In this document: positions 8,384-17,324 of the stretch, piece after piece | Layout: every line of letters begins with the position of its first letter | How positions within the stretch are numbered: the stretch's first letter is position 1 | Source: an uncultured Collinsella sp. | Lineage (GTDB): Bacteria; Actinomycetota; Coriobacteriia; Coriobacteriales; Coriobacteriaceae | NCBI GenBank assembly: GCA_905197665.1 | Contig: CAJJZP010000006.1 | Coordinates: 52,756-116,755, forward strand | Direction of reading: 5' to 3' | Length of the DNA stretch: 64,000 nucleotides | Made by a program: the position numbers and the translations under genes | The notes under the pieces: model-generated | What the model saw: the letters and a program-made list of their open reading frames with translations, nothing else | Told to the model about the DNA's origin: nothing | Databases searched by the model: none

Positions 8384-8839
8384 CTAGAGGAGGTCGAGGG
8401 GGAGCTGGGGGGCGTCACCCCAGAGCTTTTCTAGGCGGTAAAAGTCGCGGGCTTCGGGAGTGAAGACATGGACGACAACCGAGCCGTAGTCCATGAGCAT
8501 CCAGGTCTTCTGCTCGCGGCCCTCGATGGAGAACGGATGCTCGCCGCAAGCCTCGGCAACCTTCTCCTCGATCTCGTCGACAATCGAATCGACCTGGCGG
8601 TTGTTGGTACCGGTGGCAAGCACAAAGTAGTCGCACACGTCGGAAAGCTCGGTCAGGTCGAGCACCTGCACGTCCTCGCCCTTCTTGTCGTAGGCGGCCT
8701 GCGCGGCGGCGCGGGCGACATCCTCGGCGGCGACACCGCTCGCGGACAGCGAGGCGGCGGTGCGGTCGGACGTGGCAGCGAAACTCTTGTGCTCCACACC
8801 TTCAAGAATCTGCTCGTCAGTCATGGTCTCGTCGGCCAT
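8384..8839 (-). CDS. rsfS: Ribosome silencing factor RsfS
   Basis: Binds L14 of the 50S subunit and blocks subunit joining under starvation. The ATG at 8839 is favoured by AAGAGGT 6 nt upstream, giving 151 residues. The conserved core runs from VLDLTELSDVCDYFVLATG through to WMLMDYGSVVVHVFTPEARDFYRLEKLWGDA. An N-terminal extension of about 40 residues (DRTAASLSASG region) precedes the core. It is the last gene of the obgE-nadD-yqeK-rsfS series. Confidence 0.94.
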   Translation of the reverse strand: MADETMTDEQILEGVEHKSFAATSDRTAASLSASGVAAEDVARAAAQAAYDKKGEDVQVLDLTELSDVCDYFVLATGTNNRQVDSIVDEIEEKVAEACGEHPFSIEGREQKTWMLMDYGSVVVHVFTPEARDFYRLEKLWGDAPQLPLDLL

Positions 8840-8867
8840 GGAATACCTCTTTCTAGACACACCCGAG

Positions 8868-9476
8868 CTAGCGCAGCTGGGCGTAATGGTTGTAAATCGT
8901 AATAGCCGTGGGATAAAGATAGCGCCCGGACTGGATCACAAAGACCAGACCCTGCGCAAAACAGGAGAAGAACAACTCATCGAGCGAGGACTTCCCCACC
9001 ATCTTGCGCAGCGCATGGGCATAGTCGCCGTGACGGTTGGGCTCGATGGCATCTGCCACAAAGACCACCATATCGAGCGGCGTCATGTCGCAGGCACCCA
9101 CGGTGTGACGGTCGACAGCCTGGAAAACGGCCGGTGACAGCTCGGGAAAAAGCTGCGGAAGCTCATAGGCGGCAACAGGGCCATGCAAAAGCGGCGTCGC
9201 GGCGGAAGGAGAGCCGGCAACCTTGATGCCATAGTGAAGCGCGCGGGCCACGAGCTCGTCATCGGAAAGAACCTTGTCCCAGTCGTGAATTAAGCCGGCG
9301 GCAGCCGCATCAAAGCGGTCAACGCCGTAGACCTCGGCCAGATGAAGTGCGGTCTCGGCAACACCCAGCGAATGCACATAGCGCTTGCGCTTATCTTTCA
9401 TGCGAACATCGAGCAGCTCTTGAATGCGCTTGAGCAGCGCGCGCTCATCGCCCTCAAACTGATCCTCTACCGACAA
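8868..9476 (-). CDS. yqeK: HD-domain hydrolase of the YqeK family
   Basis: 202 residues with an HD phosphohydrolase domain: YVHSLGVAETA, then the metal-binding pair in LIHDWDK, and VFVADAIEPNR. YqeK proteins are symmetrical diadenosine tetraphosphate hydrolases, and genes next to nadD and rsfS are usually of this type. The start is TTG (9474-9476) with GGGGGT 5 nt before it. The activity is inferred from family and context. Confidence 0.88.
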   Translation of the reverse strand: MSVEDQFEGDERALLKRIQELLDVRMKDKRKRYVHSLGVAETALHLAEVYGVDRFDAAAAGLIHDWDKVLSDDELVARALHYGIKVAGSPSAATPLLHGPVAAYELPQLFPELSPAVFQAVDRHTVGACDMTPLDMVVFVADAIEPNRHGDYAHALRKMVGKSSLDELFFSCFAQGLVFVIQSGRYLYPTAITIYNHYAQLR

Positions 9477-9488
9477 CGTAGACCCCCA

Positions 9489-10166
9489 TCACTCAAAATC
9501 TTCTTGACCCAGATCGGTATACAACCCGCGTTTGCGAATATAGCCGAGCACGGACTCGCTCGTAAGATAGCGCACGCTCATGCCACGGGCAACCCGCTTG
9601 CGAATGTTGGTCGAGCTAATCGCCAGCGCCGGAATCTGGATATACCGCACGTCGAACGGCAGGCCTGACTCTTTGATTCGCGCGCGAGCAGTATCGATAT
9701 CAAAGCCCGGTCGCGTCGCCGCAATAAACGTGGCAAGCTCGGCGATTCGGTCGGCATCATGCCAGGTCACAATATCGATAATCGCGTCGGCGCCCGTAAT
9801 AAAGTAGAGCTTTACCTGAGGCGGGTAAAAGTCGCGAAGAGCATGAAGCGTATCGGCCGTATAGGTCACGCCCGGACGGTCGATCTCGAATCGGCTCGCC
9901 AAAAAAGCCGGATTCGCAGCGGTGGCGAGGACCGTCATGGCATAACGGTCCTCAGCAGGCGTCACCGGTTTGTCGAGCTTAAAGGCGGGAGAGCCGGCCG
10001 GCATAAAGAGCACGGCGTCCAAGTCGAGCGACTCGCGCGCCTGCTCGGCGGTAACCAAGTGCCCGTAATGAATCGGGTCGAAGGTGCCACCCATAATGCC
10101 AAGCCGAAACTCCTGCCCATCCTTGATAGGCAGCTCAGGCAGACCAATTCCACCGCGCAGCGACAT
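9489..10166 (-). CDS. nadD: Nicotinate-nucleotide adenylyltransferase
   Basis: Transfers AMP from ATP to nicotinate mononucleotide in NAD synthesis. The nucleotidyltransferase motif IMGGTFDPIHYGHL (near residue 24) and the C-terminal ISSTNIRKRV motif are diagnostic. The 225 residues include about 20 extra at the N-terminus compared with typical NadD, so an internal start cannot be excluded. The ATG at 10166 is 3 nt after the obgE stop. Confidence 0.95.
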   Translation of the reverse strand: MSLRGGIGLPELPIKDGQEFRLGIMGGTFDPIHYGHLVTAEQARESLDLDAVLFMPAGSPAFKLDKPVTPAEDRYAMTVLATAANPAFLASRFEIDRPGVTYTADTLHALRDFYPPQVKLYFITGADAIIDIVTWHDADRIAELATFIAATRPGFDIDTARARIKESGLPFDVRYIQIPALAISSTNIRKRVARGMSVRYLTSESVLGYIRKRGLYTDLGQEDFE

Positions 10167-10169
10167 GAC

Positions 10170-11639
<1,470 letters not shown>

Positions 11640-11642
11640 CTA

Positions 11643-11686
11643 CAAAAAGAGGGAGACCCTTGAATCCTAAAACTCAAGTGCCTCCC
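11643..11686 (-). terminator. Terminator or attenuator between rpmA and obgE
   Basis: A 13-bp stem with two mismatches (11651-11663 with 11674-11686) and a 10-nt loop, followed on the minus strand by CTTTTT. It should end most rplU-rpmA transcripts, with read-through or a separate promoter serving obgE. Confidence 0.65.
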
Positions 11687-11711
11687 ACATATGTGCTCTA
11701 TGAAGGGTGAA

Positions 11712-11969
11712 TTACGCGTTCGCGAGCGGGCGTACGCTGACCCTGTGCTTGATACCCTTGTGGAACTCAACGGTACCGTCGACCAGCGCGAACAGCGTGT
11801 CGTCCTTGCCACGGCCAACGTTCTCACCCGGGTGGATGTGAGTGCCGTGCTGACGGACGAGAATCGTGCCCGTGGTTACCGTCTGGCCGGCATAGCGCTT
11901 CGTGCCAAGGCGCTGACCGCGGGAGTCACGGCCATTACGGGAGGAACCGAGTCCTTTTTTGTGTGCCAT
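11712..11969 (-). CDS. rpmA: 50S ribosomal protein L27
   Basis: 85 residues, full length for L27. [16 protein letters not shown] at the N-terminus and QRGTHIHPG-type sequence ([15 protein letters not shown]) are diagnostic. The N-terminus begins directly with MAHKKG, without the cleavable extension found in many Firmicutes. It follows rplU by 33 nt. Confidence 0.97.
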   Translation of the reverse strand: MAHKKGLGSSRNGRDSRGQRLGTKRYAGQTVTTGTILVRQHGTHIHPGENVGRGKDDTLFALVDGTVEFHKGIKHRVSVRPLANA

Positions 11970-12002
11970 TGTGTATACCTACTCTTTCGTTACGAGTGTA
12001 AT

Positions 12003-12377
12003 CTACTCGGCGACGGGAGCCTCGGCAACAGCCTCGGCCTCTGCCTTGACAGCCTTCTTGGCGCGGGACGTAGCCTGGACCTTCACGATCTTCAGCTTGG
12101 TGAGCTGCTGACGGTGACCCTTCAGACGACGATAGCGCTTACGCTTGTGGAACTTGAAGACCAGCTGCTTCTCGCCCTTGAACTGCTCAACGATCTGAGC
12201 GGTAACCTTGGCCTTGGCCAGCTTGTCGGGATCGGTGACGATCTTCTTACCATCGTTGAGGAAGATGACCGGCAGGGTGACCTTGTCGCCCTCATTGCCC
12301 TCGATCTTCTCGACGGTGATGACATCGTCGGTGGCGACCTTGTACTGCTTGCCGCCCGTGTTAACGATTGCGTACAT
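12003..12377 (-). CDS. rplU: 50S ribosomal protein L21
   Basis: 124 residues from the ATG at 12377, where the canonical MYAIVNTGGKQYKV begins; an upstream ATG adds 7 residues without family support. AAGGGC lies 9 nt before the chosen start. The core ends with KRYRRLKGHRQQLTKLKI, followed by an Ala/Glu-rich tail of about 25 residues that exceeds most L21 proteins. Confidence 0.96.
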   Translation of the reverse strand: MYAIVNTGGKQYKVATDDVITVEKIEGNEGDKVTLPVIFLNDGKKIVTDPDKLAKAKVTAQIVEQFKGEKQLVFKFHKRKRYRRLKGHRQQLTKLKIVKVQATSRAKKAVKAEAEAVAEAPVAE

Positions 12378-12419
12378 GTTTACTTGCCCTTCATGCATCA
12401 GTTAGTGCAACAGCCGAAT

Positions 12420-12448
12420 ATAGTAGCAGGCGATAATACCCCCGTCAA
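12420..12448 (-). promoter_or_regulatory. Promoter of rplU-rpmA
   Basis: On the minus strand TTGACG (12443-12448) and TACTAT (12420-12425) are separated by 17 bp. The -35 overlaps the stop region of the upstream DUF2344 gene. This gives L21/L27 a promoter independent of the radical SAM pair. Confidence 0.6.
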
Positions 12449-13257
12449 CGAGTATGTGGAGCAAATCCACAAGTTCGCACAGGTATGGGGCTGACGAGTC
12501 GGCCCTCGTCGTCCTCGCATGCTTGATTCTGACGCTCGACATCGTAGGAGCAGATGGTCACGAGGTCTTGCATACCGGTGGAAACAATAGGTGCATCGAC
12601 GCCCGGGGTCAAGCCCTGCAACAAAACATCAGCAGCAGAAAGCAAAATCTCCGGACGCATGGAGCCCTCGTTGTCGGCATGGGTGTCGAGCATGAGCACC
12701 AGATGGTCCTCACACTCCCCCGCCGTGAGCTCATAGCCAACGAGCGTATGGTCCAGATCAAGTCGCTTGCTCTTTTTGCCGCGTGCATAATCAATGCCAT
12801 GACCCGCGCGCAGCGTGTCGATCGCAGCTCGCACCTCGTCGGCGCTCACGGGAGCCTCTGGGTCCAGATGCAAGTCGATGCGGTATGACAGACGCGTAAG
12901 CTGAGCCGTCAGCGCCGGCGTGCGCACGTCGATGTAGGCAGCCTCGATGGGCGCCAGATCGGCAGGCGATGCAGCGGCCAGGCGTTCAAAGGCCTCGTCG
13001 AGCGCGACGAACTCGGTCATAAACAGGTCATACCACTCGCAGGTCGACGACGTGCCCACGGGCAGCGCCGACGAAAAGCCCACGCGCATATGCGGCGAGA
13101 AACCCTGCGTCACGGCATAGGGCAGGCCCGCACGGCGCACGATGCGCTCAATGGTATGAATTAGTTCCAGGTGGCCCAGGTACTTAAGGCGATCACGCTT
13201 GCCGTAGCGAACGCGCAGCCTAAAGAGCGTGGGATTGTCGGTCAAGCGCTCACTCAT
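12445..13257 (-). CDS. TIGR03936-type DUF2344 protein (radical SAM-linked)
   Basis: 270 residues. The N-terminal half fits the DUF2344 family: RLRVRYGKRDRLKYLGHLE, then QGFSPHMRVGFSSALPVG. This family is almost always encoded next to, or fused with, the TIGR03960 radical SAM protein, as here, where the two genes overlap by 4 nt (13254-13257). The biochemical role is not established. The link to ribosome or tRNA metabolism is inferred from its constant position before rplU. Confidence 0.85.
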   Translation of the reverse strand: MSERLTDNPTLFRLRVRYGKRDRLKYLGHLELIHTIERIVRRAGLPYAVTQGFSPHMRVGFSSALPVGTSSTCEWYDLFMTEFVALDEAFERLAAASPADLAPIEAAYIDVRTPALTAQLTRLSYRIDLHLDPEAPVSADEVRAAIDTLRAGHGIDYARGKKSKRLDLDHTLVGYELTAGECEDHLVLMLDTHADNEGSMRPEILLSAADVLLQGLTPGVDAPIVSTGMQDLVTICSYDVERQNQACEDDEGRLVSPIPVRTCGFAPHTR

Positions 13258-15131
13258 GCGCGATCACCCATCAATACGTTCTTGGCGTGGAGCGTGGGAC
13301 AGATTCCGCAGCCGGTGCACGACGTGCGGGTGCAATCGGGCGTCGTGACGCCCTCGAGCGAACGGCGATACTCGCGTTCGAGGAAACCGCGCGAGCAGCC
13401 GGGGCTCACGTGCTCCCAGGGCAGACGCCAGTCCAGCTCATAGGGCAGGTGCACCAGCTCGTTGAGGTCGATGCCGTTTTTGGCAGCGGCCTCCTTCCAG
13501 TTGTCGAGCGAGAAGTGCTCCACCCAGGCGTCGAAGCGCGAGCCCGCACGCCAGGCATCGATGATGACCGGCGTCATATCGCGACCGGCACGGGAGAGCG
13601 CGGCCTCGATGAGCGAGGTCTCGGCATCGTGGTAATGCACGCGGACGGCACGGTTGCGAACGCTCGTGATGAGCAGCTTTTGGCGGCGCTTGACGTCGTC
13701 GTAATCGAGCTGCGGGCACCACTGGAAGGGTGTTGCCGCCTTGGGGATAAAGACCGAAACAGAGATAGACACCGAGATAGACCCGCGGCGCGCCTTGGGC
13801 ACCACGGAGCGGCCGAGCTCCAACACGTGATCGGCCAGGCTGGCGATAGCCACGATGTCCTCGTCGCGCTCGCCGGGAAGGCCCATCATGAAGTAGAGCT
13901 TCATGCGGTTCCAGCCGGCCTCGAAGGCTGCCTTGGCCGCGCGATCCAAGTCCTCCTCGGTCACGTTCTTGTTGATGATGTCGCGCATACGCTGGCTGCC
14001 CGCCTCGGGCGCGAACGTCAGGCCGCCCTTCTTTTCGCCGGCGACCGACTCGGCCATATCCACGCCAAACGAATCCAGGCGCTGCGAGGGAATGGACACG
14101 CGAATGCCCGTGTCTTCCAGACGGCGGTTAAGGCGACCGAGCACATCGCGGATGCAGGAGTGGTCGGTCGTCGAAAGCGAGGTAAGCGACACCTCGTCAT
14201 AGCCAGTCTTTTCCAAGCCCTGGATTACCGATGACACGATCTGGTCGGCCGAGCGCTCGCGTACCGGACGATACGTCATGCCTGCCTGGCAAAAACGGCA
14301 GCCGCGGGCGCAGCCACGCAGGATCTCGATAGACAGGCGATCGTGGACGAGCTGCGCAAACGGCACGCACGACTGAGAAAGCGGATTGGTGGCACCAAAG
14401 TCCTCGACGACGCGCTTGTAGACCACCGGCGGGACGTCCTTGCCCTTGCGCGGCACGGTGTAGCCATGCGGCGAGCAGGGCTCGTCATGACGCACCTCAT
14501 ACAGGGATGGCACATAGGTGCCGGCGACCGTCGCGAGCTGCTCGACAATCTGAGCGCGCGAGACGCCCTCGTCGCGCAGGCGGCGATGCAGCTGGCAGAT
14601 CTCGAGCAGCGACTCCTCGCCCTCGCCAATGAGGATGGCATCGAAGAATGCCGCGTACGGCTCGGGGTTATACACCGAGGGACCACCGGCGACGATGATG
14701 GGATCGTCCTCGGTACGGTCAGCAGCCAACAGCGGAATGCCAGCGAGATCGAGCGCTTCGAGGAAGTTCGTCACGGCCATCTCGTGCGGCACGTGCATGC
14801 CGACGATGTCGAACGAGGCCACGGGCGCTGCACCCTCGAGCGACAGCAGCGGAATCCCCGCCTCGCGCATGGCATCGCCCATATCGGGCCACGGCACGTA
14901 GCCTCGCTCGCAGGAAATGCCCTCGGCCTGATTAAGGATGTTGTAGAGAATGGCGATACCCTGGTTGGGCAGACCGACCTCATACACGTCCGGATAGATC
15001 ATGCAGCAGCGATAGTCGGCATCGGCCTTTGAGAGCGTGCCCCACTCGTGGTCGATATAGCGACTCGGCTTTTCGACCTTGGCGAGCAAAGGCTCGATCA
15101 AATGAAAACAATCTTGGTACGGAACGCGCAA
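13254..15131 (-). CDS. TIGR03960-type B12-binding-like radical SAM protein
   Basis: 625 residues. The N-terminal third resembles a B12-binding-like Rossmann fold (VYEVGLPNQGIAILYNILN). The radical SAM CX3CX2C motif is CARGCRFC, near residue 275. The C-terminus ends with another Cys cluster, CTRTSCTGCGICP, which could hold a second Fe-S cluster. Substrate unknown. It is translationally coupled to the DUF2344 gene. A ribonuclease E/G gene often found nearby in other genomes was not seen. Confidence 0.87.
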   Translation of the reverse strand: MRVPYQDCFHLIEPLLAKVEKPSRYIDHEWGTLSKADADYRCCMIYPDVYEVGLPNQGIAILYNILNQAEGISCERGYVPWPDMGDAMREAGIPLLSLEGAAPVASFDIVGMHVPHEMAVTNFLEALDLAGIPLLAADRTEDDPIIVAGGPSVYNPEPYAAFFDAILIGEGEESLLEICQLHRRLRDEGVSRAQIVEQLATVAGTYVPSLYEVRHDEPCSPHGYTVPRKGKDVPPVVYKRVVEDFGATNPLSQSCVPFAQLVHDRLSIEILRGCARGCRFCQAGMTYRPVRERSADQIVSSVIQGLEKTGYDEVSLTSLSTTDHSCIRDVLGRLNRRLEDTGIRVSIPSQRLDSFGVDMAESVAGEKKGGLTFAPEAGSQRMRDIINKNVTEEDLDRAAKAAFEAGWNRMKLYFMMGLPGERDEDIVAIASLADHVLELGRSVVPKARRGSISVSISVSVFIPKAATPFQWCPQLDYDDVKRRQKLLITSVRNRAVRVHYHDAETSLIEAALSRAGRDMTPVIIDAWRAGSRFDAWVEHFSLDNWKEAAAKNGIDLNELVHLPYELDWRLPWEHVSPGCSRGFLEREYRRSLEGVTTPDCTRTSCTGCGICPTLHAKNVLMGDRA

Positions 15132-15140
15132 AAGAAACCC

Positions 15141-16070
15141 CTAAGCAGCGAGATCGGATGCATCTTGGTAGGACGCCATAGGACGGGTGGCACCGGCGAC
15201 CGTGGTCACCAGGTCGCGAACGCGCGAGAACGTGGCGGCAGCGACCTCGTTGGCACGGCTGTAGTCCACATCGCGCTCGTAGAGCGACACGAGCGCGCGG
15301 CCCATGCCATAGGTACCCGCGGCGGCGGTAAGCGCCTTAACGACAAAGCCGATGTGCGGCGTCTGCTTCACCAATGCGCGGGTGACGGCGCGAATCACCA
15401 GACCGCCGGCGAGCACGCCTGCGACCTCGTAGCCGCGCTCAGGCTTAATGCCGCGTCCAAAGATGGCCGCGAGCTCAAAGAGCATGCCCACCTGCGCCAG
15501 CGCCATAACGGGATAATCGGCGCCCGGCAAAAACACCAGCGCGCCGGTCGCCATATTGGTGAGCGCACACGAGGTGATGATACGATTGGCCGCCGCGATG
15601 CGCATGAAGGCAAAGTTGGCGGCAAAAGCCGTCTCCTTGTCCGTACGATCGAGAATCCAGCGGGCAAGCGTCTCGAGCAGATAGGTCTTGTCGGTCGCCG
15701 CCACCACGCCAAGCATGGGCGTAGATTCCTCAACGAACGGTACCTCGACGGCGGACTCGGCAAGCACGCACACGGGCGCGCCGGCGATCACGAGCTCCTG
15801 CACGGCACTCTCCAGGCGGTCGGAGCCGCACGAGAGGACCAACACCACGTCGGTATCGGCCTTGGGAACGATACGGTCCTCCCCCAGGCGATCAACACGC
15901 ACAATGCCCGAAGTCGTCTGCGGCACAAAGGCATCGCGCACCGTCTCGACCAAAAAGCGAGACGCAGTCGAATCAAGGTAAACCGAGACACGCACCGGTG
16001 TATCGGAATCCTTCTTAACAGACGCGCCCATCTTAAAAGCGCTGGTCAACTTATCTACGGGAATCTTCAT
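15141..16070 (-). CDS. Protein of unknown function, DUF697-like membrane-associated region
   Basis: 309 residues, not confidently assigned. Residues 1-130 look like a soluble alpha/beta domain (VRVSVYLDSTASRF, VVLVLSCGSDRLESAVQELV) resembling a nucleotide-binding or GTPase-like fold, but no P-loop is visible. Residues about 145-250 resemble DUF697 (AAANRIITSCALTN, FLPGADYPVMALAQVGML) with hydrophobic stretches. It lies between rodA and the radical SAM gene, 10-18 nt from each, so it is probably co-transcribed with the rod operon. A role in envelope growth is only a guess. Confidence 0.6.
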   Translation of the reverse strand: MKIPVDKLTSAFKMGASVKKDSDTPVRVSVYLDSTASRFLVETVRDAFVPQTTSGIVRVDRLGEDRIVPKADTDVVLVLSCGSDRLESAVQELVIAGAPVCVLAESAVEVPFVEESTPMLGVVAATDKTYLLETLARWILDRTDKETAFAANFAFMRIAAANRIITSCALTNMATGALVFLPGADYPVMALAQVGMLFELAAIFGRGIKPERGYEVAGVLAGGLVIRAVTRALVKQTPHIGFVVKALTAAAGTYGMGRALVSLYERDVDYSRANEVAAATFSRVRDLVTTVAGATRPMASYQDASDLAA

Positions 16071-16088
16071 GGCAAACCCCTCCAGCGG

Positions 16089-17315
16089 TTACGCGGCGCC
16101 CGAACGATGCCGCCATATGGATTGTACGATACCCACCGTCAGCAACTGAATCATCATCGACGACGAACCAAAACTAATAAACGGCAGCGGAATACCAGTA
16201 ATCGGCATCATGCCGATGCACATGCCGATGTTCTCGAAGGTCTGGAACGCCCACATGCCGACGATACCCACGCACGATAGGCGCAAGAACAGCGACTCGC
16301 ACTTAAAGGCAACGCGGATCGTCGAGAAGATCAGCAGCACGTAGAGGCACAGGAGCAAAAAGGAGCCGCAGAAGCCGAAGGTCTCGGAAAGGAAGGCAAA
16401 GACGAAGTCGGTGTGGAACTCGGGCAGAAAGCCGCCGGCCGACTGCGTCGCGTGGCCCAGGCCCTTACCAAAGAAGCCACCCGAGCCGACGGCGATGAGC
16501 GACTGCTGCAGGTTGTAGGCATCATCCGAATTGGCATTGTCGGGGTCGATGAAGACCGTCAGACGGTTCATCTGATACTGCTTGATAAGCACGTCGTGGC
16601 CAAGGAGCGAATCAAAGACCGAGTCGAGCGCCAAGATGAGCGCAATCAAACCAACCAGCAGGGCCAAGGTCGACAGCACCCATTCGCGGCGTGCACCGCT
16701 CATGCAGATGACGATAGCGCCCGACACCAGCACGACCAGGCCCGAGCCCAGGTCGCCCATGGCGACGACGGCCAAAAACGGGATGGACAGCATACCGCAG
16801 AGCTTGACGTAGTCGCGAACGGTATCGATGCGGCCGTTGTATTGCGAGCCAAGCGTGGCGATAAAGAAGATGGTAATGAGCTTGGCGAGCTCAACGGGCT
16901 GGAAGGTCAGGCCGATACCGGGGATCTTGATCCAGCCCGTCATGCCCAGACCGCCCGTATAGGACAGGCCCGGAATCTTGGGCGAGAAGATCACGATCAG
17001 GTCAATGACGAGCAGCGCCGTCGAGAAATTGGAAATGCCACGCAGGTCGGTGCGCCAGACGAGCACCGCCAGCACCGCGCCAATGCCAATGCCCAGTAGG
17101 TGGCGCGAGAACGAGGCATCGGCCTTAAACTGCGAGGCCGACCAAATAATGATGGCGCCATAGGCAACGAGCGCGACGGTAGCCAGCAGCACACCGATGT
17201 GTACCTTCTGGCGGAACGTGCCGCGCGAGGCCGAGAGCTGCTTGTTAACGCGGTCCAGGCTGCTGCGGGAGCCGGTCTTAGTTGAGCGGAACAGGTCCGC
17301 CGGCGAAAAGTCCAT
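16089..17315 (-). CDS. rodA: SEDS peptidoglycan glycosyltransferase RodA
   Basis: Polytopic SEDS polymerase that makes glycan strands for lateral wall growth with PBP2. The 408 residues begin with about 40 hydrophilic cytoplasmic residues, then roughly ten membrane segments. Family motifs include LTFQPVELAKL, QYQMNRLTVFIDP, the FGKGLGHATQS region and the C-terminal PITGIPLPFISFGSSSMM. It directly follows the PBP2 gene (9 nt gap). RodA is preferred over FtsW because of the mre context. Confidence 0.94.
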   Translation of the reverse strand: MDFSPADLFRSTKTGSRSSLDRVNKQLSASRGTFRQKVHIGVLLATVALVAYGAIIIWSASQFKADASFSRHLLGIGIGAVLAVLVWRTDLRGISNFSTALLVIDLIVIFSPKIPGLSYTGGLGMTGWIKIPGIGLTFQPVELAKLITIFFIATLGSQYNGRIDTVRDYVKLCGMLSIPFLAVVAMGDLGSGLVVLVSGAIVICMSGARREWVLSTLALLVGLIALILALDSVFDSLLGHDVLIKQYQMNRLTVFIDPDNANSDDAYNLQQSLIAVGSGGFFGKGLGHATQSAGGFLPEFHTDFVFAFLSETFGFCGSFLLLCLYVLLIFSTIRVAFKCESLFLRLSCVGIVGMWAFQTFENIGMCIGMMPITGIPLPFISFGSSSMMIQLLTVGIVQSIWRHRSGAA

Positions 17316-17324
17316 CGCAACCTC

